This document shows, piece by piece, positions 45,701 to 54,962 of a stretch of DNA of 64,000 nucleotides. Location: NCBI GenBank assembly GCA_045430345.1, contig JAILXT010000004.1, positions 186,001 to 250,000 on the forward strand, read 5' to 3'. Every line of letters begins with the position of its first letter. Within the stretch, counting starts at the first letter, position 1. Origin of the DNA: Agarilytica sp045430345. GTDB lineage: Bacteria > Pseudomonadota > Gammaproteobacteria > Pseudomonadales > Cellvibrionaceae. A program made the position numbers and the translations under genes. Below the pieces are notes generated by a model. The model saw only the letters and a program-made list of their open reading frames with translations. It made no database searches and was not told the origin of the DNA.

Positions 45701-45814
45701 TTTGGCTTGAGTGTATTTTGATCAAAAAAGACCCTTCACCCGAGTTTTACTCCTTAAAACGTATTAAAACCCGCATTTACCCCTTCATTAGTTAAAAAAT
45801 TGGCTGAGAAGGTG

Positions 45815-45841
45815 TTGAAATTCTAGAAACGACACCCATCT
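45815..45841 (+). promoter_or_regulatory. Sigma-32 (heat-shock) promoter of groES-groEL
   Basis: TTGAAA (45815-45820) and CCCATCT (45835-45841), separated by 14 nt, fit the RpoH consensus (CTTGAAA, CCCCATNT). The start site would be near 45848, leaving a leader of about 100 nt before groES. Confidence 0.8.
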
Positions 45842-45893
45842 TCTGGATCACACACGGGTTAGGTGGTTTCAACCTATCTCCGGTAGATTAAGT

Positions 45894-45914
45894 GAGGTTC
45901 GATAGTCGAGCCTC
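45894..45914 (+). promoter_or_regulatory. Hairpin in the groES leader
   Basis: GAGGTTCGA and TCGAGCCTC form a 9-bp stem (one G-U pair) with the 3-nt loop TAG. It lies between the heat-shock promoter and the groES ribosome-binding site (GGAG near 45938) and does not cover that site. Confidence 0.55.
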
Positions 45915-45950
45915 TTGGTGTGCAAAAAACGCTAATTGGAGAAAATTTAG

Positions 45951-46241
45951 ATGAAAATTCGTCCTTTACACGATCGTGTTGTGGTTCGCCGCAAGGAAGA
46001 AGAAGAAACTACTGCTGGTGGTATCTTGTTACCTGGATCAGCGAAAGAGAAGCCAAACCAAGGTGTAGTGATCGCCGTTGGTTCGGGCCGAATATTGGAT
46101 AACGGTGAGACACGTCCAGTTGACGTGAAAGAAGGTGACATCGTTGTATTCGGTAAGTACGCAGGTAGCGACACTATTGAAATTGATGGCGAAGAGCTTG
46201 TTATCTTGTCTGAAAGCGACATCAAAGCGATTGTTGAGTAA
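45951..46241 (+). CDS. groES: Co-chaperonin GroES
   Basis: The 96-aa lid of the GroEL folding chamber. MKIRPLHDRVVVRRKEEEETTAGGILLPGSAKEKPNQGVV contains the mobile loop (EEETTAGGILLPG) that binds GroEL. The start has GGAG about 9 nt upstream. It is followed by groEL after 69 nt and lies behind a sigma-32-type promoter. Confidence 0.98.
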   Translation: MKIRPLHDRVVVRRKEEEETTAGGILLPGSAKEKPNQGVVIAVGSGRILDNGETRPVDVKEGDIVVFGKYAGSDTIEIDGEELVILSESDIKAIVE

Positions 46242-46310
46242 ATCAAAATCCGTGAATTCATATGTGTGGCATCGGCCAGACATCAGAAAATTTAGGTAGG
46301 AATTAATACC

Positions 46311-47954
46311 ATGGCAAAGATCGTAATATTCGGCGACGAAGCTCGTCAAAAAATGCTAGCAGGGGTTAACGTCCTTGCTGATGCAGTAAAAACTACATTG
46401 GGACCAAAGGGTCGTAACGTTGTTCTTGATAAATCTTTCGGCGCACCGACTGTCACTAAAGATGGTGTTTCTGTTGCGAAAGAAATCGAACTTGAAGACA
46501 AGTACGAGAACATGGGAGCACAAATGGTGAAGGAAGTGGCTTCTAAAGCTTCTGACGACGCTGGTGACGGAACAACTACTGCAACAGTGCTTGCTCAAGC
46601 AATCGTTAACGAAGGTTTGAAATCAGTGGCTGCAGGCATGAACCCAATGGACCTTAAGCGTGGTATCGACAAAGCTGTTGCTGCGGCGGTTGAGCACGTT
46701 CAGTCTATCGCTCAACCATGTGCAGACGGTAAGTCTATCGCTCAGGTAGGTACTATCTCAGCAAACTCTGATACTCACGTAGGTGAAATCATTGCTTCTG
46801 CGATGGAAAAAGTCGGTAAAGAAGGCGTTATCACTGTAGAAGAAGGCAACAGTTTGGAAAACGAGCTAGACGTTGTTGAAGGTATGCAGTTCGATCGCGG
46901 TTACTTATCGCCTTACTTCATCACCAACCAAGACAATATGACGGTTGAGCTAGAAAGCCCATACATCCTATTGGTTGATAAGAAAATCTCTAACATCCGT
47001 GAATTGCTTCCAACACTAGAAGCTGTTGCTAAATCCGGCAAGCCGCTCGTTATTGTTGCTGAAGATATCGAAGGTGAAGCTCTTGCAACATTGGTTGTGA
47101 ACAACATGCGCGGCATCGTTAAAGTTGCTGGCTGTAAGGCGCCTGGTTTCGGTGATCGTCGTAAAGCAATGTTGCAAGACATCGCTATCTTAACTGGCGG
47201 TACAGTGATCTCTGAAGAAGTTGGTTTGGATCTAGAAAGCACTACGCTTGAGCACCTTGGTTCAGCGAAGCGTGTAACCATGTCTAAAGAAAACAGTGTG
47301 ATCGTTGATGGTGCGGGCCAAGCATCTGACATCGAAGCACGTGTTAACCAAGTGCGTGCTCAAATCGAAGAAACTTCTTCTGATTACGACCGTGAAAAGC
47401 TTCAAGAGCGTGTTGCTAAGCTAGCGGGCGGTGTTGCCGTTATTAAAGTGGGTGCAGCGACTGAAGTTGAAATGAAAGAGAAGAAAGCACGTGTTGAAGA
47501 TGCGTTGCATGCAACTCGCGCAGCTGTAGAAGAAGGTGTTGTGCCTGGAGGCGGTGTTGCGCTTGTTCGTGCGACGTCTGCGATTGCTAACCTTAAAGGT
47601 GACAACGAAGACCAAGATCACGGTATCAGCGCTGCACTTCGTGCGCTTCAAGCACCTCTTCGCCAAATCGTTGCTAACGCGGGTGATGAAGAAGCGGTTG
47701 TATTGGATAAGATCCAAGCATCTGATGAAGCTAACTTCGGTTACAACGCTGGTACAGGCGAATACGGCGACATGATTGCAATGGGTATTCTTGATCCAGC
47801 CAAAGTAACACGTACTGCGCTTCAAGCAGCGGGTTCAATTGCTGGCTTGATGATTACGACAGAAGCGATGGTTGCCGATAAGCCTTCAGAAGGTGGTTCT
47901 GCTCCAGCAATGCCTGATATGGGCGGCATGGGTGGAATGGGCGGCATGATGTAA
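46311..47954 (+). CDS. groEL: Chaperonin GroEL
   Basis: The 547-aa ATP-driven folding chamber subunit. LGPKGRNVVLDKSFGAPTVTKDGVSVAKEI and AGDGTTTATVLA form the nucleotide site; EEGVVPGGGVAL is also conserved. The C-terminus is the usual GGM repeat (DMGGMGGMGGMM). Codon use is more biased than in the neighbours, as expected for a highly expressed gene. Only one groEL copy is in the window. Confidence 0.98.
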   Translation: MAKIVIFGDEARQKMLAGVNVLADAVKTTLGPKGRNVVLDKSFGAPTVTKDGVSVAKEIELEDKYENMGAQMVKEVASKASDDAGDGTTTATVLAQAIVNEGLKSVAAGMNPMDLKRGIDKAVAAAVEHVQSIAQPCADGKSIAQVGTISANSDTHVGEIIASAMEKVGKEGVITVEEGNSLENELDVVEGMQFDRGYLSPYFITNQDNMTVELESPYILLVDKKISNIRELLPTLEAVAKSGKPLVIVAEDIEGEALATLVVNNMRGIVKVAGCKAPGFGDRRKAMLQDIAILTGGTVISEEVGLDLESTTLEHLGSAKRVTMSKENSVIVDGAGQASDIEARVNQVRAQIEETSSDYDREKLQERVAKLAGGVAVIKVGAATEVEMKEKKARVEDALHATRAAVEEGVVPGGGVALVRATSAIANLKGDNEDQDHGISAALRALQAPLRQIVANAGDEEAVVLDKIQASDEANFGYNAGTGEYGDMIAMGILDPAKVTRTALQAAGSIAGLMITTEAMVADKPSEGGSAPAMPDMGGMGGMGGMM

Positions 47955-47982
47955 GGCCTTTTGCCTCATGTACCCTTAAATA

Positions 47983-48010
47983 AAAACCCCTGTTAAACCA
48001 GGGGTTTTTT
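47983..48010 (+). terminator. Intrinsic terminator after groEL
   Basis: AAAACCCCTG and CAGGGGTTTT form a stable stem with a short AT-rich loop, followed by T residues. It separates groESL from sodB. Confidence 0.9.
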
Positions 48011-48161
48011 GTTTTGTTTGTGTTTGTTTTATGTGCAGCCAAAACATCCTTTGTACTACATTGCAAAAATTTATCATTATTTTTAACGCAAACTATTGGC
48101 GGGCCGGGCTTGAACAAGTCAGTATAGGCGCGCTGAAAATTTAACTTAAGGAACCAACACC

Positions 48162-48743
48162 ATGGCTATTGAACTTCCTGCTCTTCCGTACGCTAAAGAC
48201 GCATTGGCACCTCATATTTCTGAAGAAACTTTAGAGTTTCACTATGGTAAGCATCACCAAACTTATGTCACTAAATTAAATGGTCTTCTTCCTGGTTCTG
48301 AGTTTGAAGGCAAGTCACTCGAAGATATCGTAAAATCTTCTTCTGGTGGCGTGTTTAACAACGCTGCTCAAATCTGGAATCATACATTCTACTGGAACTG
48401 TTTGAGCCCTAACGGTGGCGGTGAGCCAACGGGTGCGATTGCTGAAGCAATTAACAGCGCTTTTGGTTCATTCGAAAAGTTCAAAGAAGAATTTACTAAT
48501 TCAGCGATTAATAACTTTGGCTCATCATGGACCTGGTTAGTCAAAAATGCTGATGGTTCAGTCGCGATTGTGAACACGTCGAATGCGGCAACGCCGTTAA
48601 CTGATGATTCAGTAACGCCGATTTTGACCGTTGACCTCTGGGAACATGCCTACTATATCGATTACCGTAATGCTCGTCCGACCTATATGGGCGCGTTCTG
48701 GTCATTGATTAACTGGGATTTTGCTAACGCAAACCTAGGCTAA
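48162..48743 (+). CDS. sodB: Iron superoxide dismutase
   Basis: SodB disproportionates superoxide in the cytoplasm. The 193-aa protein has metal ligands expected at H27 (EFHYGKHHQTYV), the histidine of WNHTFYWNCL, and the aspartate and histidine of DLWEHAYYIDYRN. The residues AQIWNHTFYW and NNFGSSWTWLV are characteristic of the iron type. ATG 48162 follows TTAAGGAACC. A terminator follows directly. Confidence 0.96.
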   Translation: MAIELPALPYAKDALAPHISEETLEFHYGKHHQTYVTKLNGLLPGSEFEGKSLEDIVKSSSGGVFNNAAQIWNHTFYWNCLSPNGGGEPTGAIAEAINSAFGSFEKFKEEFTNSAINNFGSSWTWLVKNADGSVAIVNTSNAATPLTDDSVTPILTVDLWEHAYYIDYRNARPTYMGAFWSLINWDFANANLG

Positions 48744-48749
48744 GATTAC

Positions 48750-48775
48750 GGCTCCCTTCGATGGGGAGCCTTTTA
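48750..48775 (+). terminator. Intrinsic terminator after sodB
   Basis: GGCTCCC and GGGAGCC form a 7-bp GC-rich stem followed by TTTT, 7 nt after the sodB stop. Confidence 0.85.
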
Positions 48776-49074
48776 TAGCGCCTTTCACTATCGTGATTGT
48801 GTGAGGCTCTGTAGTTCCTTTCTTCCTTCCTTTATCTTCTTTTATTGTTATTTTTTCCTGCTTAACTGTTTTGTTGGAATATTAATCTATTCTACAAACA
48901 CTTTTAGTTCTTACCTCTGTGCGTCTGGTTTGTTCCCCGGTGAAGAGACCCTTGATTCCCTGTATTTATTGGCAAGCCTTCTATACTGATCTAAGTGGCT
49001 GAATAAAGCGTGTTTTCTATTCTCGATTGCAGCCCTATCTCAGATTGGACCGATATGCGAGGTGAGGCCTCTAG
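48776..49074. other. Intergenic region before the GGDEF-EAL gene
   Basis: About 300 bases without a gene. A pyrimidine-rich tract runs from about 48815 to 48865 on the plus strand. I see no convincing promoter; the short open frame at 48801-48989 looks random. Confidence 0.5.
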
Positions 49075-51750
49075 ATGAAATTTCTACTCAAGAATTCGAT
49101 AGGCGTAATGTTGTTACGCTTTGTCTTTGGGTGTTATCTCGTTGTCACAATTATGGTGACGGCTTCGCAACTCTACCTGGAATATTCAAATGTAGAAAAG
49201 GAAGTTATTACAGAGCTATACAATGTGGGGCGCTCCTTTGAAGATGGTTTGGGCTCCGCTTTGTGGACGCTTGATGCCAAGGTGATTAACTCGATCCTTG
49301 TGGGCGTTCAAAAAATAGAGGCTGTGGCGGGTGTTCGGGTGGTGAACCAAGACGGCGTGATGGAAGGTGGGGTAGGGATCTTTAAGGAAGAGGTTGAAGG
49401 CCGTCGTGAAATTCGTTCTGTACTCGCGAACGGCATATCGGCGAGAGAAGTCGGTTTGCCCATAGAAGGCAAGGAGAGCACTTTCTATGAGTACGAACTC
49501 GAAATTTTCTACGAATTAGAGGGCTCGCCAAAGTTGCAAATTGGGTTTGCCTATATCTATGTTTCCCGCGACACGGTCATCGGGCGATTTAAGAACAGTC
49601 TGGTTCTGATTCTTGTAAATGCCGTGATTAAGACATCCGCACTTTGGATTATCTTTTTATATTTTTCTCGTCGTTTTCTGTCGCGTCCCCTCGATGACTT
49701 AACAAAAGCGACTTCCGCTTTGTCCGGCGATATCGCACATAGTGAAGAGGTGTCGAAACGCCTTGAGATGATGTCTGCTTCTAATAATCGAAACGAACTT
49801 CAACAGCTAGCAAGTAGTTTCCTGGTGATGCGGGATACGATTGTAGAGGAGATCGATAACCTTAATACCCTGAATCACTTTGCGGTTGCACTGACACAGT
49901 CCAAAGAACAGTCAAAAATTTACGAACGTTTGTTTTATCAGCTTTCTCAAACCTTTGAGATTACAGGTGGCGTTGTATTTGATCATAAATATGCGCGTGT
50001 GTGGTCTTCGTCGGAAGTGGCAGGACCTTCGGACAGTATCGAAGCATTAACGAACGGTATACATGATTACAGTTTAGATATTATTCGTGGCCGAAAAGAA
50101 ATCGTATACAAACCTAGAGACACAAAAGGGAACGGTGGTCCAGGAGACTTATTCTCTCGAACATCTTTACTCTACTTGCCGTTGGATGTGAGTGGTACGG
50201 ATAAAGTGGAGGTATGGTTTTTTGGCGACATAAAAGAATCAAGGCTGGACGACGATTTACATTTAAGCGAAGAAAGCCACAGCTTTTTACAGGTTATGAT
50301 TAACCTAACGAGTGCCACGTTAACAAGCATTACCCAGCGTGAAATTATTGAAGAGCAAAACAGTTATTTAGAAACGCGGGTGTTGGAGCGCACTAAAGAG
50401 CTTGCGTCTGCAAATAAAGAATTGCGGCACATGGCCGTGCATGATCCTTTAACCCATTTGCCAAATCGCACGCTATTCCATGACCGGTTACATCATATGA
50501 TTGATGTGGCGTCGCGTGATAATACGCGTTTTGCTGTGGCGAGTATTGACCTCACTGAATTTAAACAGATTAATGACTCTTTTGGTCATGACGCCGGCGA
50601 CACGGTTTTACGTGAAATAGGTGAACGTTTTTCGAGTGTATTACGTAAAAGTGATACTTTGGCCCGAATGGGGGGAGACGAGTTTGCCGCGATTCTCGCG
50701 AGTGAGAATATAGAATCTTCAATCGAAATCGTACTTACACGTTTGTTGGCGTCGTTACAGGATGCGATCGCGACATCGGATGGTGAGAGCTTATTGGCCA
50801 ACGCGAATATTGGTGTGGCAATGTTCCCTGAGCATGGCACGGATGCGGAAATGCTCTTTAAATATGCTGATATTGCCATGTATCAAGCGAAGCGTTCAGG
50901 TAAAGGCTATGCCATATTTGATAAAGAAAAAAATAGCCGCGAAAAAGATTATCTGCAATTTATGTTTGAATTGGAGAACGCCATTGATAAGCATCAGTTG
51001 CGGTTACACTTTCAACCGATTGTCGATTTAAATACGGGGCGACCGGTATCGTTCGAAGCGTTATTGCGATGGGAGCATCCCGAGCGCGGTACAGTACTGC
51101 CCGCGGCGTTTATCCCCCATGCTGAGCGTACAGCACTCATTAAACCGATTACTTTTTGGGTTATTCGCGAAGCCGCAAAACAATGTGCGCGTTGGCAAAA
51201 AGATGGTATGCAAGCATCCATTTCTATTAATTTATCGCCCCGTATTTTTAGTGCGCCTGAATTGCCGCGAAAACTGTTAAAAATCGTCGACGAGTTTGGC
51301 TTAGATCCGAAGTGGTTGAAATTGGAGATTACTGAAAGTGTGGCGATGTCAAACCCTGAAAAAGCCTTAGGTATTATTACGAAGTTCAATGAAGAAGGCT
51401 TTCCTATTTCCATTGATGACTTTGGTACCGGTCACTCTTCACTGTCTTATCTTACGCGCTTGCCAATAGATGAACTTAAGATTGACCGTTCATTCTTAGC
51501 CGAAGACGATGAAAATAACCGCATCGTTGTGCAAACAATCATTGAGCTTTCTCATTCACTCAAGTTTTATGTGGTAGCGGAAGGGATTGAGGATGAGGAA
51601 ACACTGGCAGATCTACGTGAACTTGGTTGTGACGCCGTGCAGGGCTTTCACATTCGTCGCCCGGATGACGCTGAGGCGATCGAAAAGTGGTATGGCGAGT
51701 GTTCTGGGAATTCACAGACCTTCTTGCCGGCACCAAAATCATCGTCATAA
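49075..51750 (+). CDS. Membrane-bound GGDEF-EAL cyclic-di-GMP enzyme
   Basis: An 891-aa inner-membrane protein. Two membrane segments (about 11-32 and 173-197) enclose a periplasmic sensor domain; a HAMP-like stretch and a coiled coil lead to a GAF-like region (about 265-420). The diguanylate cyclase domain (about 450-620) has an intact GGDEF (533-537) and an I-site RKSD (524-527). The phosphodiesterase domain (about 630-880) has EALLRW (661 onward), LEITES and DDFGTG (781-786). Both activities may work. The signal sensed is unknown. Confidence 0.93.
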   Translation: MKFLLKNSIGVMLLRFVFGCYLVVTIMVTASQLYLEYSNVEKEVITELYNVGRSFEDGLGSALWTLDAKVINSILVGVQKIEAVAGVRVVNQDGVMEGGVGIFKEEVEGRREIRSVLANGISAREVGLPIEGKESTFYEYELEIFYELEGSPKLQIGFAYIYVSRDTVIGRFKNSLVLILVNAVIKTSALWIIFLYFSRRFLSRPLDDLTKATSALSGDIAHSEEVSKRLEMMSASNNRNELQQLASSFLVMRDTIVEEIDNLNTLNHFAVALTQSKEQSKIYERLFYQLSQTFEITGGVVFDHKYARVWSSSEVAGPSDSIEALTNGIHDYSLDIIRGRKEIVYKPRDTKGNGGPGDLFSRTSLLYLPLDVSGTDKVEVWFFGDIKESRLDDDLHLSEESHSFLQVMINLTSATLTSITQREIIEEQNSYLETRVLERTKELASANKELRHMAVHDPLTHLPNRTLFHDRLHHMIDVASRDNTRFAVASIDLTEFKQINDSFGHDAGDTVLREIGERFSSVLRKSDTLARMGGDEFAAILASENIESSIEIVLTRLLASLQDAIATSDGESLLANANIGVAMFPEHGTDAEMLFKYADIAMYQAKRSGKGYAIFDKEKNSREKDYLQFMFELENAIDKHQLRLHFQPIVDLNTGRPVSFEALLRWEHPERGTVLPAAFIPHAERTALIKPITFWVIREAAKQCARWQKDGMQASISINLSPRIFSAPELPRKLLKIVDEFGLDPKWLKLEITESVAMSNPEKALGIITKFNEEGFPISIDDFGTGHSSLSYLTRLPIDELKIDRSFLAEDDENNRIVVQTIIELSHSLKFYVVAEGIEDEETLADLRELGCDAVQGFHIRRPDDAEAIEKWYGECSGNSQTFLPAPKSSS

Positions 51751-51955
51751 TCACCACTATAGGGGTTATCTGTCGTTTCTGAGCGTTAGAGATTGCCTAT
51801 CTGAAGGGCAATCGTCCCCGAAAAGCCGCCAATTTTGGTACACTATCGGCGTATCCCCGCCCAATGTTGTCTATTCCTGTTTGGGTCAGATGATGCTTTC
51901 ATCTCTATTGAGTATCGAGCCAATATTTACGTATATTAAGTAAGCACAGCGAATT

Positions 51956-52708
51956 ATGAACGAAAGACGTGAACCGACAATATCAGCATACAGCCCATCG
52001 AAAGAGGATGCTGCTCGTCAGCAAGGGAGCCAAGCGGGAGGCAAGTCATCCCGGCCACAGCAAAAGCGCTCCTCGGCCCATTCTCCTGCCGCCCGCCCTG
52101 TGGTGGCCAAATCTCGCATGGCACCATTTGCCTTTCTCATCGCCGTGATTGCGGTGGGCGCCTCTGGCTTTTCCTACTGGCAGCTGATGAATGCTCAGAA
52201 ACTGTTGGCATCTGCAGATGCACGTATTGCCGCGTTAGAAAGTAAATTTGAGATGTCGGATGACGAGACCACCGCCTCAGCGCAAACCATGCAGGCTAAG
52301 CTGAAATGGGCAGACTCCGAGATTCGCAAGTTATGGGGTGTGGCTTACGATACCAACCGAAAGGCGATTGAAAGTAATAAGTCTTCTATTGCTAAAGCAG
52401 CGCAAGTCGCGAATTCAGCGAAATCGACTGTCGATGCTAAAGTGAAGAAACTAACGCAAAGCCTAGGTGGCGAAATAAACCTCGTCAGTGAGTTGGTGGA
52501 CGCACAGCAGAACACGATGACGGCTATTGAAACGCAGAACCAGCAAATCACACGGGATTACCAAACGTCAGTCGATAAGCTTAATATTTTGGATTCAAAC
52601 AGAAAAGAGCTTGAGCGACGTATTCAAACAAACGAGCGCGCGATTGAAGCCATCGATGCCTTCCGTCGAAATGTGAATCAACAGTTGTTACAAATTCAGG
52701 GCGGTTAA
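51956..52708 (+). CDS. Single-pass membrane coiled-coil protein of unknown function
   Basis: A 250-aa protein: disordered, Ser/Gln/Lys/Arg-rich cytoplasmic tail (1-54), one membrane segment (about 56-74) and a long periplasmic coiled coil (about 80-248) rich in Ala, Gln, Lys and Asn. No enzymatic motif is visible. Its place between a c-di-GMP gene and the class I fumarase gene recalls the sadC-fumarase neighbourhood of Pseudomonas. A structural or scaffold role is possible but is inference. Confidence 0.7.
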   Translation: MNERREPTISAYSPSKEDAARQQGSQAGGKSSRPQQKRSSAHSPAARPVVAKSRMAPFAFLIAVIAVGASGFSYWQLMNAQKLLASADARIAALESKFEMSDDETTASAQTMQAKLKWADSEIRKLWGVAYDTNRKAIESNKSSIAKAAQVANSAKSTVDAKVKKLTQSLGGEINLVSELVDAQQNTMTAIETQNQQITRDYQTSVDKLNILDSNRKELERRIQTNERAIEAIDAFRRNVNQQLLQIQGG

Positions 52709-52821
52709 GTGCCCGAATACGAGAGGGCTGGGTGTTATATGTGCCATCGCCTCTCGAATTCCCGTTAATCTGCGAGTAAAATCGCGTTTCTCATCCATCT
52801 ACTAGATTTTAGGTTTATCTA

Positions 52822-54339
52822 ATGACCACGATTATTCGTCAAGACGACCTCATTGAAAGCGTTGCCGATGCGCTGCAATTCATTTCTTACTATCACCCCA
52901 AAGATTTTATTGATGGTGTCTACAAAGCGTATCAACGTGAAGAGAGCCAAGCGGCAAAAGACGCTATGGCACAGATCCTGATTAATTCTCGCATGTGTGC
53001 AGAAGGCCATCGTCCGATTTGTCAGGACACCGGTATCGTTAGCGTCATCATGAAAATTGGTATGGACGTGCAGTGGGATGCTCAAATGAGTATCGACGAC
53101 ATGATCAACGAAGGTGTACGTCGCGCCTACAATCACCCAGACAACAAGCTTCGTGCTTCTGTGCTGGCGGATCCAGACGGCGCGCGAAAAAATACTGGTG
53201 ACAACACGCCCGCGATGATCACTTATAAAATGGTCCCAGGTAATACCGTGACCTGTCACGTCATGGCAAAAGGCGGCGGGAGTGAGGCCAAAACCAAATT
53301 CGCTATGCTAAACCCTTCTGATTCTGTTGTGGACTGGGTGTTAAAAATGGTACCTACCATGGGCGCTGGTTGGTGTCCGCCCGGCATTCTCGGTATTGGT
53401 ATCGGCGGTACAGCCGACAAAGCGTTGGCCATGGCAAAAGAAGCCTTATTAGACCCTATTGATATCCATGACCTGCAAGAGCGAGGCGCTGAGAATCGCG
53501 CTGAAGAGCTGCGCTTAGAATTATTCGATAAGGTGAATAAGCTAGGTATCGGCGCACAAGGTTTGGGCGGTTTAACCACTGTACTGGATATAAAAATTAA
53601 AGACGGCCCAACACACGCCGCCAATAAGCCTATCGCCATTTTGCCAAACTGTGCGGCAACCCGTTTGTGTAAATTCACCCTAGACGGTTCCGGCCCTTCA
53701 TTGCAAACACCTCCGAATGTAGATGACTGGCCTGAAATCACTTGGGAAGTGGGCAACGCTCGCCGCGTAAACCTCAATGATATTACCAAGGAAGATGTTG
53801 CCGAATGGAAAACCGGCGAAACCGTATTATTGTCTGGTAAATTACTCACCGGTCGTGACGCCGCTCACAAGCGCATGGTCGACATGATTGCCAAAGGTGA
53901 AGAGCTACCAGTAGATTTCAAAAACCGCATGATTTATTACGTTGGCCCAGTGGATCCTGTGGGTGATGAAGTGGTTGGTCCTGCAGGCCCTACCACAGCA
54001 ACCCGCATGGATAAATTCACGCGCACCATGTTGGAAGAAACAGGTCTGATTGGCATGGTTGGTAAAGCCGAACGTGGTCCAATCGCTATTGAAGCGATTA
54101 AAGACAACAAAGCGGTTTACCTGATGGCGGTTGGCGGTTCTGCATACTTGGTATCTAAAGCGATTAAGGCCTCTAAAGTTGTCGGGTTTGATGATCTCGG
54201 TATGGAAGCCATTTACGAATTTGATATTAAAGATATGCCCGTCACCGTTGCGGTGGATACTAAAGGGGAATCCGTTCACCAAACCGGTCCTAAAATTTGG
54301 CAAGCGAAGATTGAAGAAAAAGCGATTGAAGTTAAATAA
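52822..54339 (+). CDS. fumA: Fumarate hydratase, class I (iron-sulfur)
   Basis: Class I fumarase interconverts fumarate and malate with an oxygen-sensitive [4Fe-4S] cluster. The 505-aa single-chain protein has the cluster cysteines in CQDTGIV, in ILPNCAATRL and in WCPPGILGIGIGG by position. The N-terminal alpha part and C-terminal beta part (LLTGRDAAHKRMVDMI, GPAGPTTATRMDKF) are fused, as in E. coli FumA/FumB. ATG 52822 follows a weak ribosome-binding site. Confidence 0.94.
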   Translation: MTTIIRQDDLIESVADALQFISYYHPKDFIDGVYKAYQREESQAAKDAMAQILINSRMCAEGHRPICQDTGIVSVIMKIGMDVQWDAQMSIDDMINEGVRRAYNHPDNKLRASVLADPDGARKNTGDNTPAMITYKMVPGNTVTCHVMAKGGGSEAKTKFAMLNPSDSVVDWVLKMVPTMGAGWCPPGILGIGIGGTADKALAMAKEALLDPIDIHDLQERGAENRAEELRLELFDKVNKLGIGAQGLGGLTTVLDIKIKDGPTHAANKPIAILPNCAATRLCKFTLDGSGPSLQTPPNVDDWPEITWEVGNARRVNLNDITKEDVAEWKTGETVLLSGKLLTGRDAAHKRMVDMIAKGEELPVDFKNRMIYYVGPVDPVGDEVVGPAGPTTATRMDKFTRTMLEETGLIGMVGKAERGPIAIEAIKDNKAVYLMAVGGSAYLVSKAIKASKVVGFDDLGMEAIYEFDIKDMPVTVAVDTKGESVHQTGPKIWQAKIEEKAIEVK

Positions 54340-54376
54340 ATTTTAATCACAGCTTTTCTATACCGAGGATAGTCTT

Positions 54377-54718
54377 ATGACTGAATTATCATCTGGCCAA
54401 TGCGAACCGTGTCGCGTCGGTGCTCCGACGCTGACAGATAACGAGTTGGCCGAGCTATCCTCTCAGGTCCCCGACTGGAGCGTCATCAATGTTGATGGCG
54501 TGAAGCAAGTATCGCGGCAGTACACCTTTAGTAATTTTGTTACTGCCATGGCGTTTGCGAATAAGGTCGGGGAACTGGCCGAACAAGAAGGGCATCACCC
54601 TGCATTGTTAGTGGAGTGGGGTAAAACGACGGTGACGTGGTGGACCCACAAAATCAAAGGCCTACACCGTAACGATATTATTATGGCCGCCAAAACTGAC
54701 GAACTCTTACCGGAGTAA
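54377..54718 (+). CDS. 4a-hydroxytetrahydrobiopterin dehydratase (pterin carbinolamine dehydratase)
   Basis: A 113-aa protein of the PCD/PhhB family, which regenerates the pterin cofactor of phenylalanine hydroxylase. The active-site histidines fall in the conserved segment EQEGHHPALLVEWGKTTVTWWTHKIKGLHRND. An N-terminal CEPCRVGAPTLTD is usual for the bacterial type. No phenylalanine hydroxylase gene lies in the window. The next small gene starts 3 nt downstream. Confidence 0.92.
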   Translation: MTELSSGQCEPCRVGAPTLTDNELAELSSQVPDWSVINVDGVKQVSRQYTFSNFVTAMAFANKVGELAEQEGHHPALLVEWGKTTVTWWTHKIKGLHRNDIIMAAKTDELLPE

Positions 54719-54721
54719 CTC

Positions 54722-54916
54722 ATGGGAACCGTTGTTCCTTTCAAAGCCCCGAAAAAGAAAACCCCCGCCGAAAAGCATAAAGGTAAGACCTTGTGCCGAC
54801 ATGGTTATCACAAGTGGAAGATCAAAACAGAAAAACAGTTTGATGTTAAGCAGGGCAAGCTTGTTACGATTTCTGAATGTATTCGCTGTGGAAAAGAAAA
54901 AACGGAATTAATTTAG
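54722..54916 (+). CDS. Small zinc-ribbon-like protein
   Basis: A 64-aa basic protein. CRHGYHKW (25-32) and CIRCGKEK (54-61) give a Cys/His pattern that could bind one zinc ion, like a treble-clef or zinc-ribbon. It follows the pterin dehydratase gene after 3 nt and has the same orientation as the transglutaminase-like gene. I do not recognise a named family. It seems to be a real gene because of its compact spacing and regular zinc pattern. Confidence 0.6.
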   Translation: MGTVVPFKAPKKKTPAEKHKGKTLCRHGYHKWKIKTEKQFDVKQGKLVTISECIRCGKEKTELI

Positions 54917-54962
54917 GTGCTCGGCCGTTTACGGATTGTAGACCCCTACTAGGAGAAAAATC

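Noticed and set aside
48815..48865. Pyrimidine-rich tract considered as a regulatory or triplex-forming element
   Set aside because: No repeat structure or known site is visible; probably chance composition.
48801..48989. 62-aa open frame downstream of sodB
   Set aside because: It lies in a pyrimidine-rich tract, is rich in Phe, Leu, Ser and Cys as expected from that bias, and has no start signal.
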